Assembly: GCA_964612145.1 (NCBI GenBank)
Contig: CAZTBP010000001.1
Span: 248,001-312,000, forward strand
Length of the DNA stretch: 64,000 bases
Direction of reading: 5' to 3'
Source: JAGNLV01 sp964612145
Lineage (GTDB): Bacteria; Zixibacteria; MSB-5A5; GN15; FEB-12
Shown here one piece after another: positions 17,414-26,323 of the stretch. Position 1 is the stretch's first letter. The number at the start of each line of letters is the position of its first letter. Below the pieces are notes generated by a model. That model was not told the DNA's origin. It did no database searches and saw only the letters and a program-made list of their open reading frames with translations. A program made the position numbers and the translations under genes.

Positions 17414-17818
17414 CTATTCTTCCCAGCGGTTGTCTATCTCGGCATCGCCTATCGACAGCTTGTGGCAGGAAATCTCGAAATACTCGAATACCTGATCGTC
17501 CGGCTTTTCCTTGATGTGCGGAATCGTCTCTTCATACCGCGTAATGAAGCCCTCTTCCCACGTGAGTTTCTTCATCTCGGCATCGTCCGGATTCCGGAAC
17601 GCAACCTCGCCCGCTTTCCAGTTCGGCTTGGACGAATCCATTGCCCAGCGAGCAATATCCGTCGTCTCGTCCGACTCGCGGGTAACCTTGATCACGCCTG
17701 CGTGAGCGCGATCCGACGGACGACCCGTCTCATCCCTGGCCGTGTAAAGCTCGTATGAAACGGAATATACATTCTTGTATACAACTCCGTCGATTGTCAA
17801 AGTCGGTCTGCGTGCCAT
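17414..17818 (-). CDS. hcp: T6SS tube protein TssD/Hcp, Bacteroidota-like type
   Basis: This subunit would polymerise into the inner tube. The 134-residue chain has the compact beta-barrel pattern and motifs of the TssD family seen in Bacteroidota systems: VYSVSYELYTARDETGRPSD, then AGVIKVTRESDE and EYFEISCHKLSIGD. It lacks the features of proteobacterial Hcp1. A strong ribosome-binding site (AAGGAG) precedes the ATG. Hairpins flank the gene on both sides, which fits high, separately controlled expression. Confidence 0.88.
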   Translation of the reverse strand: MARRPTLTIDGVVYKNVYSVSYELYTARDETGRPSDRAHAGVIKVTRESDETTDIARWAMDSSKPNWKAGEVAFRNPDDAEMKKLTWEEGFITRYEETIPHIKEKPDDQVFEYFEISCHKLSIGDAEIDNRWEE

Positions 17819-17875
17819 TCCCTGTCTCCTTTTTGTGGTTTGGCGTTAGCTGTTTTCGCTCTTCGGTTATTTTTT

Positions 17876-17909
17876 CTGCTGCCCCGGCCGTGACGGAACG
17901 GGTCAGCAG
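17876..17909 (-). terminator. Hairpin between tssC and hcp
   Basis: An interrupted stem (CTGCTGCCCCG / CGGGTCAGCAG with one mismatch) lies just past the tssC stop. On the coding strand it is followed by A-rich, not T-rich, sequence, so it is more likely an mRNA-processing or stabilising structure than a full terminator. Confidence 0.45.
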
Positions 17910-17912
17910 CAC

Positions 17913-19349
17913 TTACTTGTCCTTCACGTTCGTCTGGTCACCCTCGTTCCAGGCCGTGAATTCAATATTGAACGTCCGGGCCGGGTACTTGGGATTCAGG
18001 CTCACCTTGATATCGATCTCCTGACGCTTCCGCATCTCGTCATCGGCGAAAATATCGACCCGGTAGTCCTGAAGAATATTGTCGCCTCCGGAAATAGCCT
18101 TCATGAACTTGTCGATATCGCGACGCATCGTGTCGATAAACTTCTGATCAATCACGCTGAACGTCTGTTTGTTCAGGTAATTCCGAAGGGTCTTGTACAC
18201 GTAGTCATACGTCCGACGAATCGAATAGATATTGAACGTTTCCTTGTTAAATAACGTCGAGGAGCCCATCGCGACCGCAGCACCCTCGAAATTCACCATC
18301 GGATTGACGCCCTTCTCGTTGATCTTCGAGGCATCCGGCTGATTCGCCTTGAACCTCAGATGCTTGGCCTCGTTGATCTTGCCGTGCTTGTACCCGGCCA
18401 TCGGCTGCTGCATGCCAACCGTGACATCACCCTGGTACATCTTGCCGGCAACCGCCGCTGACGGCGGGATCCAGACGTCCTCGTCTTCATACTGGTTCGC
18501 CTCGCGTGCCAACACGTAGTTTGCGAACAGCGACACATACTGCTTCTGCGCATCAGGACCGGTCAGGCCCTCAAAGGACGGGTCGTCCAGCATGTCGACA
18601 ATCTCGTCAACCGATTCGAAATCCGGCATGTCGGTCATCACATGAACCTTGTTCGGCAGACCAATCATCCGCGCCACCGTGTCTATACTTTCGACACTAC
18701 CCAGATAGCCGGGAATCACCGCCATCGCAAAGGCATCCTTGACACTCCACTCGCGATACAGGTCCGCAATCGACTTGCTCAGCTCTTCGAACTTCTCCTT
18801 GTCGTCCGGGTTCATCAACTCTTCACCCGAAACGTTGCAAAACCAGGCATTTACCTTCTCGTCCGGCTCCTGCTGGGCGTTGGCGAAGAACTTGTCGATC
18901 GCACGGTAAGTCGTCTCCAGCTCCCGACTCTCGCTATGAACCTTCTTCATGTTCTTTTCGAGATTTTGCTCGAGCTTGACCGACTCCTCGTTGATCTTTT
19001 TGCGGATCTCGTCAATGTTATCCGAGCTGCTCAGATACTGTACCCAGGTCTCCAGCCGCTGCTTGAGCAGCTTGCGCTGTTTGGCGTGATCCGGCTTGTT
19101 GAGGAACTCCTTCCGCTGGAAAGACTTCTTCGGGTCAAGCCACTCCACACCGCGAACCAGGTCGCCCTCGGCCGTCTTGAACGACGGCAACAGACCCGCA
19201 AATTTCTTGTAGTCCTTGAAAGTCGACCCGAGGATTTCCTGGAACTCTTCTTCGGATACCTTCTCCATTTCTATCGTCGGCTTCTCAGCCGGCGCCGCTT
19301 CGGCTTCCGCCGCCTGCGGCTGCGTCTCATCTTTTTCTTCTTCAGCCAT
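17913..19349 (-). CDS. tssC: T6SS sheath large subunit TssC
   Basis: TssC forms the contractile sheath with TssB. After an acidic, Ala/Glu-rich N-terminus (about 30 residues), the body shows the family pattern, including a LGKxRY-like PGYLGSVESIDTVARMIGLPNK region and the C-terminal EFTAWNEGDQT. The length (478) is typical. A clear ribosome-binding site (AGAGG, 7 bases before ATG) and a 17-base gap from tssB support tight co-expression. The form is closer to Bacteroidota TssC than to E. coli. Confidence 0.92.
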   Translation of the reverse strand: MAEEEKDETQPQAAEAEAAPAEKPTIEMEKVSEEEFQEILGSTFKDYKKFAGLLPSFKTAEGDLVRGVEWLDPKKSFQRKEFLNKPDHAKQRKLLKQRLETWVQYLSSSDNIDEIRKKINEESVKLEQNLEKNMKKVHSESRELETTYRAIDKFFANAQQEPDEKVNAWFCNVSGEELMNPDDKEKFEELSKSIADLYREWSVKDAFAMAVIPGYLGSVESIDTVARMIGLPNKVHVMTDMPDFESVDEIVDMLDDPSFEGLTGPDAQKQYVSLFANYVLAREANQYEDEDVWIPPSAAVAGKMYQGDVTVGMQQPMAGYKHGKINEAKHLRFKANQPDASKINEKGVNPMVNFEGAAVAMGSSTLFNKETFNIYSIRRTYDYVYKTLRNYLNKQTFSVIDQKFIDTMRRDIDKFMKAISGGDNILQDYRVDIFADDEMRKRQEIDIKVSLNPKYPARTFNIEFTAWNEGDQTNVKDK

Positions 19350-19366
19350 AATGAAACCTCTTTCCC

Positions 19367-19807
19367 TTACTCACTCAGGAGGTCGATGTAATACTTCGCC
19401 ACCTTCAGCAGGGCCTCTTTGGTTTCGGCATCAGCCAGGGCCTTCTGCAGCGACTTGTTCTTCTTCAGTTGGGTCTCCAGATCGTTCAGAATTTCCTTGC
19501 CGTAGTACACCTGCTGCAAATAGTCATTCTTCTCGATCAGTTCCTTGGACGTATAGTCCTTCATCGAGCGGATCTCAAACTCAGCATTGATCTGCTCACC
19601 CTCTACCGTCTCCAGCGGCACCTCAAAACCGGGCCGGAACTTCTCAAACACATCCTTGAGATTGTTGCACCGGACCGGCGCAACATCGGCATCCTCAGCA
19701 TTATTGAGCTTGGCCGCATAGAGCGTCTTGTTCGACGGCAACAGCTCTACGGTCAGGCTGTCGTCGCGCTTTACCTTCTCGGTCGCACCGAGTACGAACT
19801 TGGCCAT
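19367..19807 (-). CDS. tssB: T6SS sheath small subunit TssB
   Basis: TssB is the sheath small subunit. The sequence has the sheath-handshake strands (SLTVELLPSN and AEFEIRSMKDYTSKELIEKN), then a helical C-terminal half that includes LETQLKKNKSLQKALAD. Length (146) fits the family. GGAGGAG precedes the ATG. The gene lies directly downstream of the C-terminal ClpV gene. Confidence 0.92.
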   Translation of the reverse strand: MAKFVLGATEKVKRDDSLTVELLPSNKTLYAAKLNNAEDADVAPVRCNNLKDVFEKFRPGFEVPLETVEGEQINAEFEIRSMKDYTSKELIEKNDYLQQVYYGKEILNDLETQLKKNKSLQKALADAETKEALLKVAKYYIDLLSE

Positions 19808-19844
19808 TTGCTCCTCCGTTTTTCTCTATCGTTATAGTGTTGTC

Positions 19845-20942
19845 TTATTCTTTCTTCGTGGGCTTGAAGACGTAAGCCTCGCCTTCCACATCTACCAGCA
19901 CATGATCGCCGGCCGACACGTGGCCCATAATAATATCCAGCGATAACTTGTTTACCACCTGCGATTCAATTATCCGCTGGATTGGCCGCGCCCCAAGCTC
20001 AAATGAATAGCCGTCCTCGGCCAGCTTCTTGCACGCTGCATCGGTCAACTCCGCCGTAATGTGCTGATCAGCAAGCAGCGCGTTGAGCCCCTCGAACTCC
20101 AGCCGGGCAATTCGCTCTACCTGCTCCGGCGTGAATGTATGATATACGATAATATCATTGAGACGGTTGAGCAATTCCGGACGGAATTTCGAGAACAAGA
20201 ACTGCCGGATCGCATCCATATCGACATCGCGACCCTCACGGTCCGCATCCAGAATCATCTCTGCCGCATAGTTCGACGTCAACACCACAATCGTATTCGA
20301 GAAATCCACCGTGCGATTCTGACCGTCGGTCAGGCGGCCATCATCTAAAAGCTGCAGCAGCACGTTGAACACATCCGGATGGGCCTTCTCCACCTCATCC
20401 AACAGCACAATCGAAAACGGCTTGCGCCGCACCGCCTCGGTCAGCACACCGCCCGCCTCATAGCCGACATATCCCGGCGGAGCGCCGATCATCTTCGCCA
20501 CCGAATGCGACTCCATAAATTCCGACATATCCAGCCGGACCATCGCATTCTTGTCATCAAACAAAAACTCAGCCAGCAGCTTCGGCAGATACGTCTTCCC
20601 CGTCCCGGTCGGACCCAGGAACAAGAACGAGCCGACCGGCCGGTTCGGCAGCTTCAACCCGGCCCGCGATTTGCGCACCGCGTCGCACACCGCCTTGATC
20701 GCCTTATCCTGACCGATAATCCGCTCGGAAAGATGCTGCTCCATATTGACCAGCCGATCTTTCTCAGCCGTCAGCATCTTGCTGACCGGAATACCGGTCC
20801 GCCGTGCCACCACGGCGGCCACATCAGCATCATCTATCACCGGCTCTAAACCGTCTACGACAGTCTTGATATTCTGCAGCAGCCGGACCCGCTCATCGAA
20901 TTCATCACGAAGGATCGCCGGATCGATAATCTCGTTATTCAT
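19845..20942 (-). CDS. clpV: ClpV C-terminal half (second AAA+ domain) as a separate gene
   Basis: This gene encodes only the second ATPase ring of a ClpV/ClpB-like unfoldase. Residues 1-60 form a short helical region. AAA2 follows with Walker A GPTGTGKT at 110-117, a pore loop GYVGYEAGG, Walker B VLLDEVEKAHPDV, and the small D2 domain to residue 365. The frame is open to 20984, but the ATG at 20942 follows the stop of the N-terminal half by 2 bases (TGA GT ATG) and has upstream AGGAGG (13 bases) and AGGGA (8 bases). The two halves are in different frames. The break falls in the linker between rings, so both products could fold. See the finding on the split. Confidence 0.85.
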   Translation of the reverse strand: MNNEIIDPAILRDEFDERVRLLQNIKTVVDGLEPVIDDADVAAVVARRTGIPVSKMLTAEKDRLVNMEQHLSERIIGQDKAIKAVCDAVRKSRAGLKLPNRPVGSFLFLGPTGTGKTYLPKLLAEFLFDDKNAMVRLDMSEFMESHSVAKMIGAPPGYVGYEAGGVLTEAVRRKPFSIVLLDEVEKAHPDVFNVLLQLLDDGRLTDGQNRTVDFSNTIVVLTSNYAAEMILDADREGRDVDMDAIRQFLFSKFRPELLNRLNDIIVYHTFTPEQVERIARLEFEGLNALLADQHITAELTDAACKKLAEDGYSFELGARPIQRIIESQVVNKLSLDIIMGHVSAGDHVLVDVEGEAYVFKPTKKE

Positions 20943-20944
20943 AC

Positions 20945-22408
20945 TCACTTCCCTGCCTCCTGCGCTTCGATCCGGTGGCCCCACATCTCCCGCAACCGAT
21001 CGACCTGCTCGTTGAATTCTGTAACCGCCTTGTTCAACTCTTCAAAGTCCCCCGGGGCATCAACCTGCTTTTTCCCCTCGCACTTCTTGAACAGCGCCTC
21101 AAGCGAAGCCACCCGCTCGAGCACCGTCGGAACCTGGTTGCGGGCGAATTCCGCCTTGACGGCAAACTCCGAGGCCGCCTCGTCGACTATGTCCAGCGCG
21201 ACATCCGGAAGGTTCTTTTCCGAAAGGTACCGCTTGGCATACTTTACCGCACCCTCCAGCGCCTCCGGCGTGTACTCTACTTTGTGATGCTCCTGGTACT
21301 TCGGCACCACACCCTGCAGTATCCGCACCGAATCATCAAAGCTCGGCTCCCCAACATTGACCTTTTCAAACCGACGGTCCAGCGCTTTATCCTTTTCCAG
21401 ATACCTGGTGTATTCTTCCTGCGTTGTCGCGCCGATTAACCGAATCTGCCCGCGCGCGAGCGCCGGCTTGATCAGATTGCCGGCATCCATCCCACCCCCG
21501 CCTCCGCCGCCGGCGCCAACCAGCGTGTGGACTTCATCGACAAACAGGATTATCTTCCCCGCCGATTTCACGACTTCACTAACCAGCGCTTTGAACCGCT
21601 CCTCAAATTCGCCCTTGTACTTCGCCCCGGCGACCAGTGCTCCCATGTCCAGTTCCATGACCTTGACACCCTCGAGCACTTTCGGCACTGTCTTGTCAAT
21701 GACCGCCTGTGCGAATCCCTCGACAATGGCCGTTTTCCCAACACCGGCACCGCCAACCAACACCGGGCTGTTTTTCCGACGGCGCAGTAGAATCTGCACT
21801 ACCTGCTGAATCTCGCGGTCCCGGCCAATACAGGGGTCAAACTCGCCCGCCGCCGCACGGTTCGTCAGGTCCTCGCAATACCGAAGTGTCCCGGCAACTT
21901 TCTTCTTTGACGGAGCCTCACCCTCAGCCGCTTCGCCCTTGCCCGGCGCACCCGAGGTCAACTCCTCCACCGACTTGCTGTCGGCAATCGCATTGTAGAA
22001 ATCTTCTTTGGTAACCCCGATCTGCTCCTGCACGTATCCCGACAACTGCGATTTTGGGTCAAACGCCGCAATCAAAATATGCTCCGGCTCGACCAGGGCA
22101 TCGTACAATCTCGCCTTTTCCTCCACCGCCTGCTGGAGCACTTCCTGCACGGCCGGCGACATGGGCGGGTTGTCCTTGGCCGTCTTTCGACTCGGCTGGT
22201 CTTTGAGAAAGGCTTCCAGAACCGATTCACAAAACGACGGGCTCTTGCCGAGTTGATTTAGAATCGACTCGACCTGTGAGCCTTCGTGCCGCACAACGGG
22301 AATCAGCAAGTGTTCGATTTCGATCTCCGCGTGGCGGAATGCCATTGCAACTTCACGAGCGGTTTTCAGCACCGCTCTGGCATCAGATGAAAAATTGGAT
22401 ATGTCCAT
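20945..22408 (-). CDS. clpV: ClpV N-terminal half (Clp_N and first AAA+ domain) as a separate gene
   Basis: T6SS sheath recycling needs ClpV, normally one chain of about 850-900 residues. This gene holds only the N-terminal Clp_N repeats (about residues 1-145), a Gly/Glu-rich linker (about 150-170), and AAA1 with Walker A GGAGVGKT at 219-226, pore loop YKGEFEER and Walker B ILFVDEVHT near 288-294. The small subdomain follows, then only a short coiled region (to residue 487) in place of a full middle domain. It ends 2 bases before the gene for the second ring. The upstream gap of 173 bases may hold a promoter. ClpV rather than housekeeping ClpB is inferred from location next to tssB-tssC. Confidence 0.88.
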   Translation of the reverse strand: MDISNFSSDARAVLKTAREVAMAFRHAEIEIEHLLIPVVRHEGSQVESILNQLGKSPSFCESVLEAFLKDQPSRKTAKDNPPMSPAVQEVLQQAVEEKARLYDALVEPEHILIAAFDPKSQLSGYVQEQIGVTKEDFYNAIADSKSVEELTSGAPGKGEAAEGEAPSKKKVAGTLRYCEDLTNRAAAGEFDPCIGRDREIQQVVQILLRRRKNSPVLVGGAGVGKTAIVEGFAQAVIDKTVPKVLEGVKVMELDMGALVAGAKYKGEFEERFKALVSEVVKSAGKIILFVDEVHTLVGAGGGGGGGMDAGNLIKPALARGQIRLIGATTQEEYTRYLEKDKALDRRFEKVNVGEPSFDDSVRILQGVVPKYQEHHKVEYTPEALEGAVKYAKRYLSEKNLPDVALDIVDEAASEFAVKAEFARNQVPTVLERVASLEALFKKCEGKKQVDAPGDFEELNKAVTEFNEQVDRLREMWGHRIEAQEAGK

Positions 22409-22482
22409 TTAGTCCCGGTTATGTGATGCTTTCGATTGTTACATAGTTGACTATGAACGGGGTTAACCTCTACGAACACGAC

Positions 22483-22512
22483 ATGATAGTCCGTACCTGT
22501 CCCTCTTGTCAA
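22483..22512 (-). promoter_or_regulatory. Putative sigma-70-type promoter for the T6SS structural genes
   Basis: On the minus strand TTGACA is followed after 18 bases by TATCAT, in the 173-base gap upstream of the ClpV N-terminal gene. The -35 is perfect and the -10 is near consensus; the spacer is slightly long. This would allow the machinery to be expressed separately from the effector block upstream. Confidence 0.4.
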
Positions 22513-22581
22513 GCCTTAACCCCTTGATAAGGACCGTTTTTACAGACGATATCGGTCCACTTGTCCGTTAACAGCCAGTCG

Positions 22582-24948
22582 CTACTCAAATTCCGAATTC
22601 CCTTTCTTAAATGCCTTGTCCGGCTGATCGAACCGGAACCACCACCAGGCATGCTTGCCCGACTTCGGTACCGGAAAACTGCCGTCCGGCCGAAGGTCCA
22701 GCCGGGCCTCGATTCGCACCGATTCCTGGAAACCGGCCCGGTCTTTTGCCCTCAACTCATCGCTGTAAAGATCGACAACAAAGGTAATAGGCTCCGGACG
22801 AGAATTTTCATTAAACTTAACCGGGACCACTCGGCGGTGAAGCTCGACAACGTCCCGGTGTTTCACGGTACCGGTCTGCCCCGTAATGACCCATCCCTTC
22901 ACAACGATATCAAATCGCGCCTTCTTAAGCACAAATGCCGGCTGAATCGTTACCTCTATCTTAGTACCCCGCCACCCCAGCATACTCTCGAATTGCAGGT
23001 CGGTATATCGTACCTTCGGCTCAAACCGCGCAATTTCATAGCGCAACTCGTCGACTGCCTTCTCCAGCTGCTTCGTCGACAGCGACTTGAACTCCGACAG
23101 GATTTGGTCATCGGATCGCGGCTTGTCAAATCCCCAGCTGACTTCGTCCTCTTTTCGCCATGGCCCTTTCTTGAGCACTTTCTCGATTGGTGTTTCGCTA
23201 ATCAGGTAGAGGAAGATCGCGGAACCTAGGGCCAAAACAATGCCGATTCCGGTCCACCAGGCCGCAGCAGCCCCGGTGGCGACCAGTCCCACGGCCGTTG
23301 CTGTTGCCCCCAGCGCCGCCCCGACATTTCCTATAACCTGAAGTTCCTTACCCTTCCATGATGCCCGCGCAATCTTTGACAAAGACCCGCCGTAGTTCAC
23401 GACAGCCGTTACGAACGCCACCCGCTGGAACAGCTGTGCCCCGAAACGCTTCTCCAATATAAACTGCGCGCTGCCGATCAATCCGCCGGTCGAACTCACC
23501 ACTCCAATTGATTCATCCAGCATATCCCAGGCTTTTCCGCTTTCAGCCGCTTTTGCCAGCTTCTCCCCGGCCAGAATCAGGTTTATCGCGTTTAGAATCA
23601 GACTCAGGTGAGCCGTCGCAGCCTTGAGCTGTTTCACCCGTTGTTCGGAAAGTTCATGAAGCTTATTGTACTCGGCCGTTCCGCCGCGAATCGTATCTTT
23701 GATCGCAAACCGGATCGTGTGCGGCATGGTTTTGTCCTTCGGACTGATGACCATGAAGTACTTTCCGTTGGGGAGCTTTGCGAAATCATCGAGCCCGTCA
23801 AGCCGCTTGCCCAGCAGATTGGCTATCTCATCGAGATATTTCTCACGATTTGCCACCTCCAGCGTCCGATCGTAAAGCTTCAGAAATCCACCCGCCCGAT
23901 TCAATCGATCGACCGCCTCCAGACACCAGTAACCGGCTATGTTGAGGAACTGCTCGGCCAGTCCTGTCGTCGCCCCAAAAGTCTTCTCACCTAGCTCATA
24001 CGCTTTATCCCCCTCGACCAGCTTAGAGTACCAGATGCTCTGATTTCCCACGACCTTCTTGAGGTACTTCCTGCCGGCTTCAGACCGGTGAATCTCCTCC
24101 CACAACTTCGAGGACTGACCGATAATGACCTCGTGAAACTGCTCCCCCGTATAATCAAACTGCATCGCATTGAAACCGGGAATGCTCATCAACGCCGTCT
24201 TGAGTTTGGCCAGTTTCTCGTTGCGCGAATTCAGATAATTGTACCGCGCCTCATGATCCTTGAGAAACTTTTCCAGCGCCGGCTTACTTACCCAGTCCCA
24301 GACATCATCGTCGTTCTCGGCATATTGCTCCGCCACCGCCAGCGTCAGCTGCGCCTGACCCACCCGGACTGCTTCCTGCTGGCTCGATGTCAGCCGATCG
24401 AGTTTCTCCAAATTCTTTTTGTACTCTTCATGGATCTTCGTCGCCAGCCCCATATAATTGGGCAAGAGAAGATTCAGCCGGATCGGTACCTCCATCACCG
24501 GCTCAGTATTCAACTGGCTGCGCTCACGCAGTGCATCGATGTTCGTCGGATCAACATAGTACTTGAGACGTTTGTACGGCAGTTGGATTTCCGAGAGGAA
24601 AATACACAACTCCGGCCAGTCATCCTCGTTGGCCGGAAGCTTGATCGAGTACGTCTCCATCTCGACCGAGGCGTCGCGCTCGTCCTTGTCTTTCCATTTG
24701 GAGACATCGCTCCAGTCGACCAGCTTCATCTTGCCGTCTTTATCGAACTGGACTTCCCCCGTCAGACGCGGCTTCCCCCTGTACACTTTGAAGACATATA
24801 CCCAGCGCTCGATATCCTTACCATCTCGCTTGGTCTGCTTGACCGGCGTCGGATCTTTCCAGACATAGTCCGCGTGCTGCACCTCGAGGAACTTCAGCGC
24901 AATCGTCTGAATCTCGTTCTTCTGCCCTGTCTTTACTCCGGTTCCCAC
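22582..24948 (-). CDS. Putative T6SS membrane-active effector (VasX / BTH_I2691-like)
   Basis: This 788-residue protein lacks a signal peptide. The first 440 residues are soluble and helix-rich. Hydrophobic stretches occur at about 445-462 and as a helical hairpin at about 537-583, rich in Ala and Gly (TATAVGLVATGAAAAWW). They are followed by SETPIEKVLKKGPW, a motif that recalls the (D/E)TPLE-WL--GP- segment after the membrane helices of VasX/BTH_I2691-type effectors. A beta-rich C-terminal domain (about 640-788) follows. Translation starts at GTG, with AGGGG upstream. It lies among spike and chaperone genes. Pore formation in the target membrane is inferred; no matching immunity protein is certain. 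A structural role in the T6SS cannot be excluded. Confidence 0.6.
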   Translation of the reverse strand: MGTGVKTGQKNEIQTIALKFLEVQHADYVWKDPTPVKQTKRDGKDIERWVYVFKVYRGKPRLTGEVQFDKDGKMKLVDWSDVSKWKDKDERDASVEMETYSIKLPANEDDWPELCIFLSEIQLPYKRLKYYVDPTNIDALRERSQLNTEPVMEVPIRLNLLLPNYMGLATKIHEEYKKNLEKLDRLTSSQQEAVRVGQAQLTLAVAEQYAENDDDVWDWVSKPALEKFLKDHEARYNYLNSRNEKLAKLKTALMSIPGFNAMQFDYTGEQFHEVIIGQSSKLWEEIHRSEAGRKYLKKVVGNQSIWYSKLVEGDKAYELGEKTFGATTGLAEQFLNIAGYWCLEAVDRLNRAGGFLKLYDRTLEVANREKYLDEIANLLGKRLDGLDDFAKLPNGKYFMVISPKDKTMPHTIRFAIKDTIRGGTAEYNKLHELSEQRVKQLKAATAHLSLILNAINLILAGEKLAKAAESGKAWDMLDESIGVVSSTGGLIGSAQFILEKRFGAQLFQRVAFVTAVVNYGGSLSKIARASWKGKELQVIGNVGAALGATATAVGLVATGAAAAWWTGIGIVLALGSAIFLYLISETPIEKVLKKGPWRKEDEVSWGFDKPRSDDQILSEFKSLSTKQLEKAVDELRYEIARFEPKVRYTDLQFESMLGWRGTKIEVTIQPAFVLKKARFDIVVKGWVITGQTGTVKHRDVVELHRRVVPVKFNENSRPEPITFVVDLYSDELRAKDRAGFQESVRIEARLDLRPDGSFPVPKSGKHAWWWFRFDQPDKAFKKGNSEFE

Positions 24949-24960
24949 AGTCCCCTTTCT

Positions 24961-25866
24961 CTATTCCAGCTCCGCGTCGGCATCGCCTTTATCCAGATCA
25001 GGAAACGTCACTTCACACGGCCCCGGCGGGATCCCCTTTACAACGGCCGTACCATCATCATCGAGATTCCCCTCCTTGGTGGATCCGTCCGGCAGCGTCA
25101 GAACATACCTGATATCCGATGCCTTCACGTTCTCATCGACGACCAGACCAATCTCGATATAGTCCTTGAAATTCAATAACCCCGACTCCTGCTTCTCACC
25201 AAAAACAGCCTCCCCAAATGTCACCGTAAAGAAGTACTCCGGTGGATTGTACTTCCCCCCGTATCGCTCCTTCTCTTCTTCGGACGGAATTTCGTCGGTG
25301 TCCTCGTGGTACTCGTATTCCCACTGCACTTCCATCTTCTTGTCCTTGATCGAGCCCGGGAACTCCACAATCTTGTCGTGCGCCTCATCCTCATCATACT
25401 CATTAATAGTCACCAGTACTTCCTCCCCGTCACGAATCCCCTCCACATCAGCCGTCAGCGTCAGTATGTCTCCCCGCCGCGCCTCTTCTGCACTCCACTT
25501 TAAATTCGTTACTTTAATTGCCGGTCGAACCGGGATCGTACCGGACGTGCCCTTGATCCCGTTCTTGGACAGCTTGAACTCGAAATACAACTTATCCCCA
25601 ACCTCCAGGTCCTCCGGAACATCGACCTTCCCGAGGTACCGATTAAATTTCATCTTCCCCTCAAGCGTATCGACCTTCCCTCCCTCTTCGGCTTTCACCG
25701 TCACCTTCACCGGGGCACCCTCCCCCACAAATGTCGTGCGAATCTCAAGTGTCGCCCGCTGCCCACAAACAGCCGCTCCCGATTGCCACACGCCATAGAG
25801 AAGGGAAGACTCAACCTTTACTTTCTCTTTGCTGTCAATTCCTTTGCTGAACGTCTGTTCCGGCAT
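24961..25866 (-). CDS. T6SS-associated Ig/FPD-domain protein, paralogue of the PAAR protein tail
   Basis: This is a 301-residue, beta-rich, soluble protein without a signal peptide. The middle (about 118-240) and C-terminus (about 241-292) align by eye with the C-terminal part of the PAAR protein at 28538-29860: WSAEEARRGD versus WSAKEARGGE, a shared strand with W-Y-Y residues, then LPDGSTKEGNLDDDG and a final VTFPDLD. Such an Ig-like plus small beta domain recurs in PAAR and VgrG proteins of many bacteria. It overlaps the chaperone gene by 1 base and precedes the VasX-like gene by 12 bases. It probably docks an effector to the spike; it may be an adaptor. Function is inferred. Confidence 0.6.
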   Translation of the reverse strand: MPEQTFSKGIDSKEKVKVESSLLYGVWQSGAAVCGQRATLEIRTTFVGEGAPVKVTVKAEEGGKVDTLEGKMKFNRYLGKVDVPEDLEVGDKLYFEFKLSKNGIKGTSGTIPVRPAIKVTNLKWSAEEARRGDILTLTADVEGIRDGEEVLVTINEYDEDEAHDKIVEFPGSIKDKKMEVQWEYEYHEDTDEIPSEEEKERYGGKYNPPEYFFTVTFGEAVFGEKQESGLLNFKDYIEIGLVVDENVKASDIRYVLTLPDGSTKEGNLDDDGTAVVKGIPPGPCEVTFPDLDKGDADAELE

Positions 25867-26312
25867 CAGTCTTCCTCGAGCGGTTCATATGTACCGGGCA
25901 GGATACTCTCGATCACATCCTTGAGCTGCAGACCGACCGTCTTAGCCGTCCTCTTAGTGAACCGGATTGAAAACGTAAACCCGAAACCACCATGCAGAAC
26001 GAAAACATACTTGTGAATCTGTACTATGCTCGGACCCGGTACCCACTTATAGGCCAGTTCCCACGCCGGGTGACCCCCGTCGACCGTTATTTCCCGGTCT
26101 TTGAGCACCTCGATTCCTTCCAGCCCGTTTACAATCGGATCGATCCGGTCGCGCGCGAACTCTTCAATCGACGCCGCCTGCACATTACGATCAACCGTCA
26201 ACAGCAACTGGTGCCGAACATCACCATCTCGGGGACCGTCGAACGCGTACACCGACTGGTCCTGCCATCCCGTTGGCAGGTCGAACTTGAATTTCTGCAA
26301 TAGCTCACTCAT
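25866..26312 (-). CDS. DUF1795 / DcrB-like EagR-type effector chaperone
   Basis: This small soluble protein (148 residues) has the DUF1795 fold pattern: FDLPTGWQDQSVYAFDGP at the start, LLLTVDRN, then a helix (SIEEFARDRIDPIVNGL), and closing strands with VFVLHGGFGFTFSIRFTKR. In T6SS loci these EagR proteins hold the hydrophobic segments of membrane-inserting effectors and help load them on the spike. The VasX-like protein two genes downstream is a likely client. The overlap with the next gene points to co-translation. Confidence 0.8.
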   Translation of the reverse strand: MSELLQKFKFDLPTGWQDQSVYAFDGPRDGDVRHQLLLTVDRNVQAASIEEFARDRIDPIVNGLEGIEVLKDREITVDGGHPAWELAYKWVPGPSIVQIHKYVFVLHGGFGFTFSIRFTKRTAKTVGLQLKDVIESILPGTYEPLEED

Positions 26313-26323
26313 TGTCTCTCCCG

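Noticed and set aside
7885..24948. A phage tail or extracellular contractile injection system
   Set aside because: TssK, TssF, TssG, VgrG, PAAR, ClpV and inner-membrane anchor genes together are specific to T6SS; no tail-fibre or capsid genes are present.
24088..25179. A 363-codon plus-strand frame over the VasX-like and neighbouring genes
   Set aside because: Arg/Leu-rich complement of real coding sequence; no start signal or family match.
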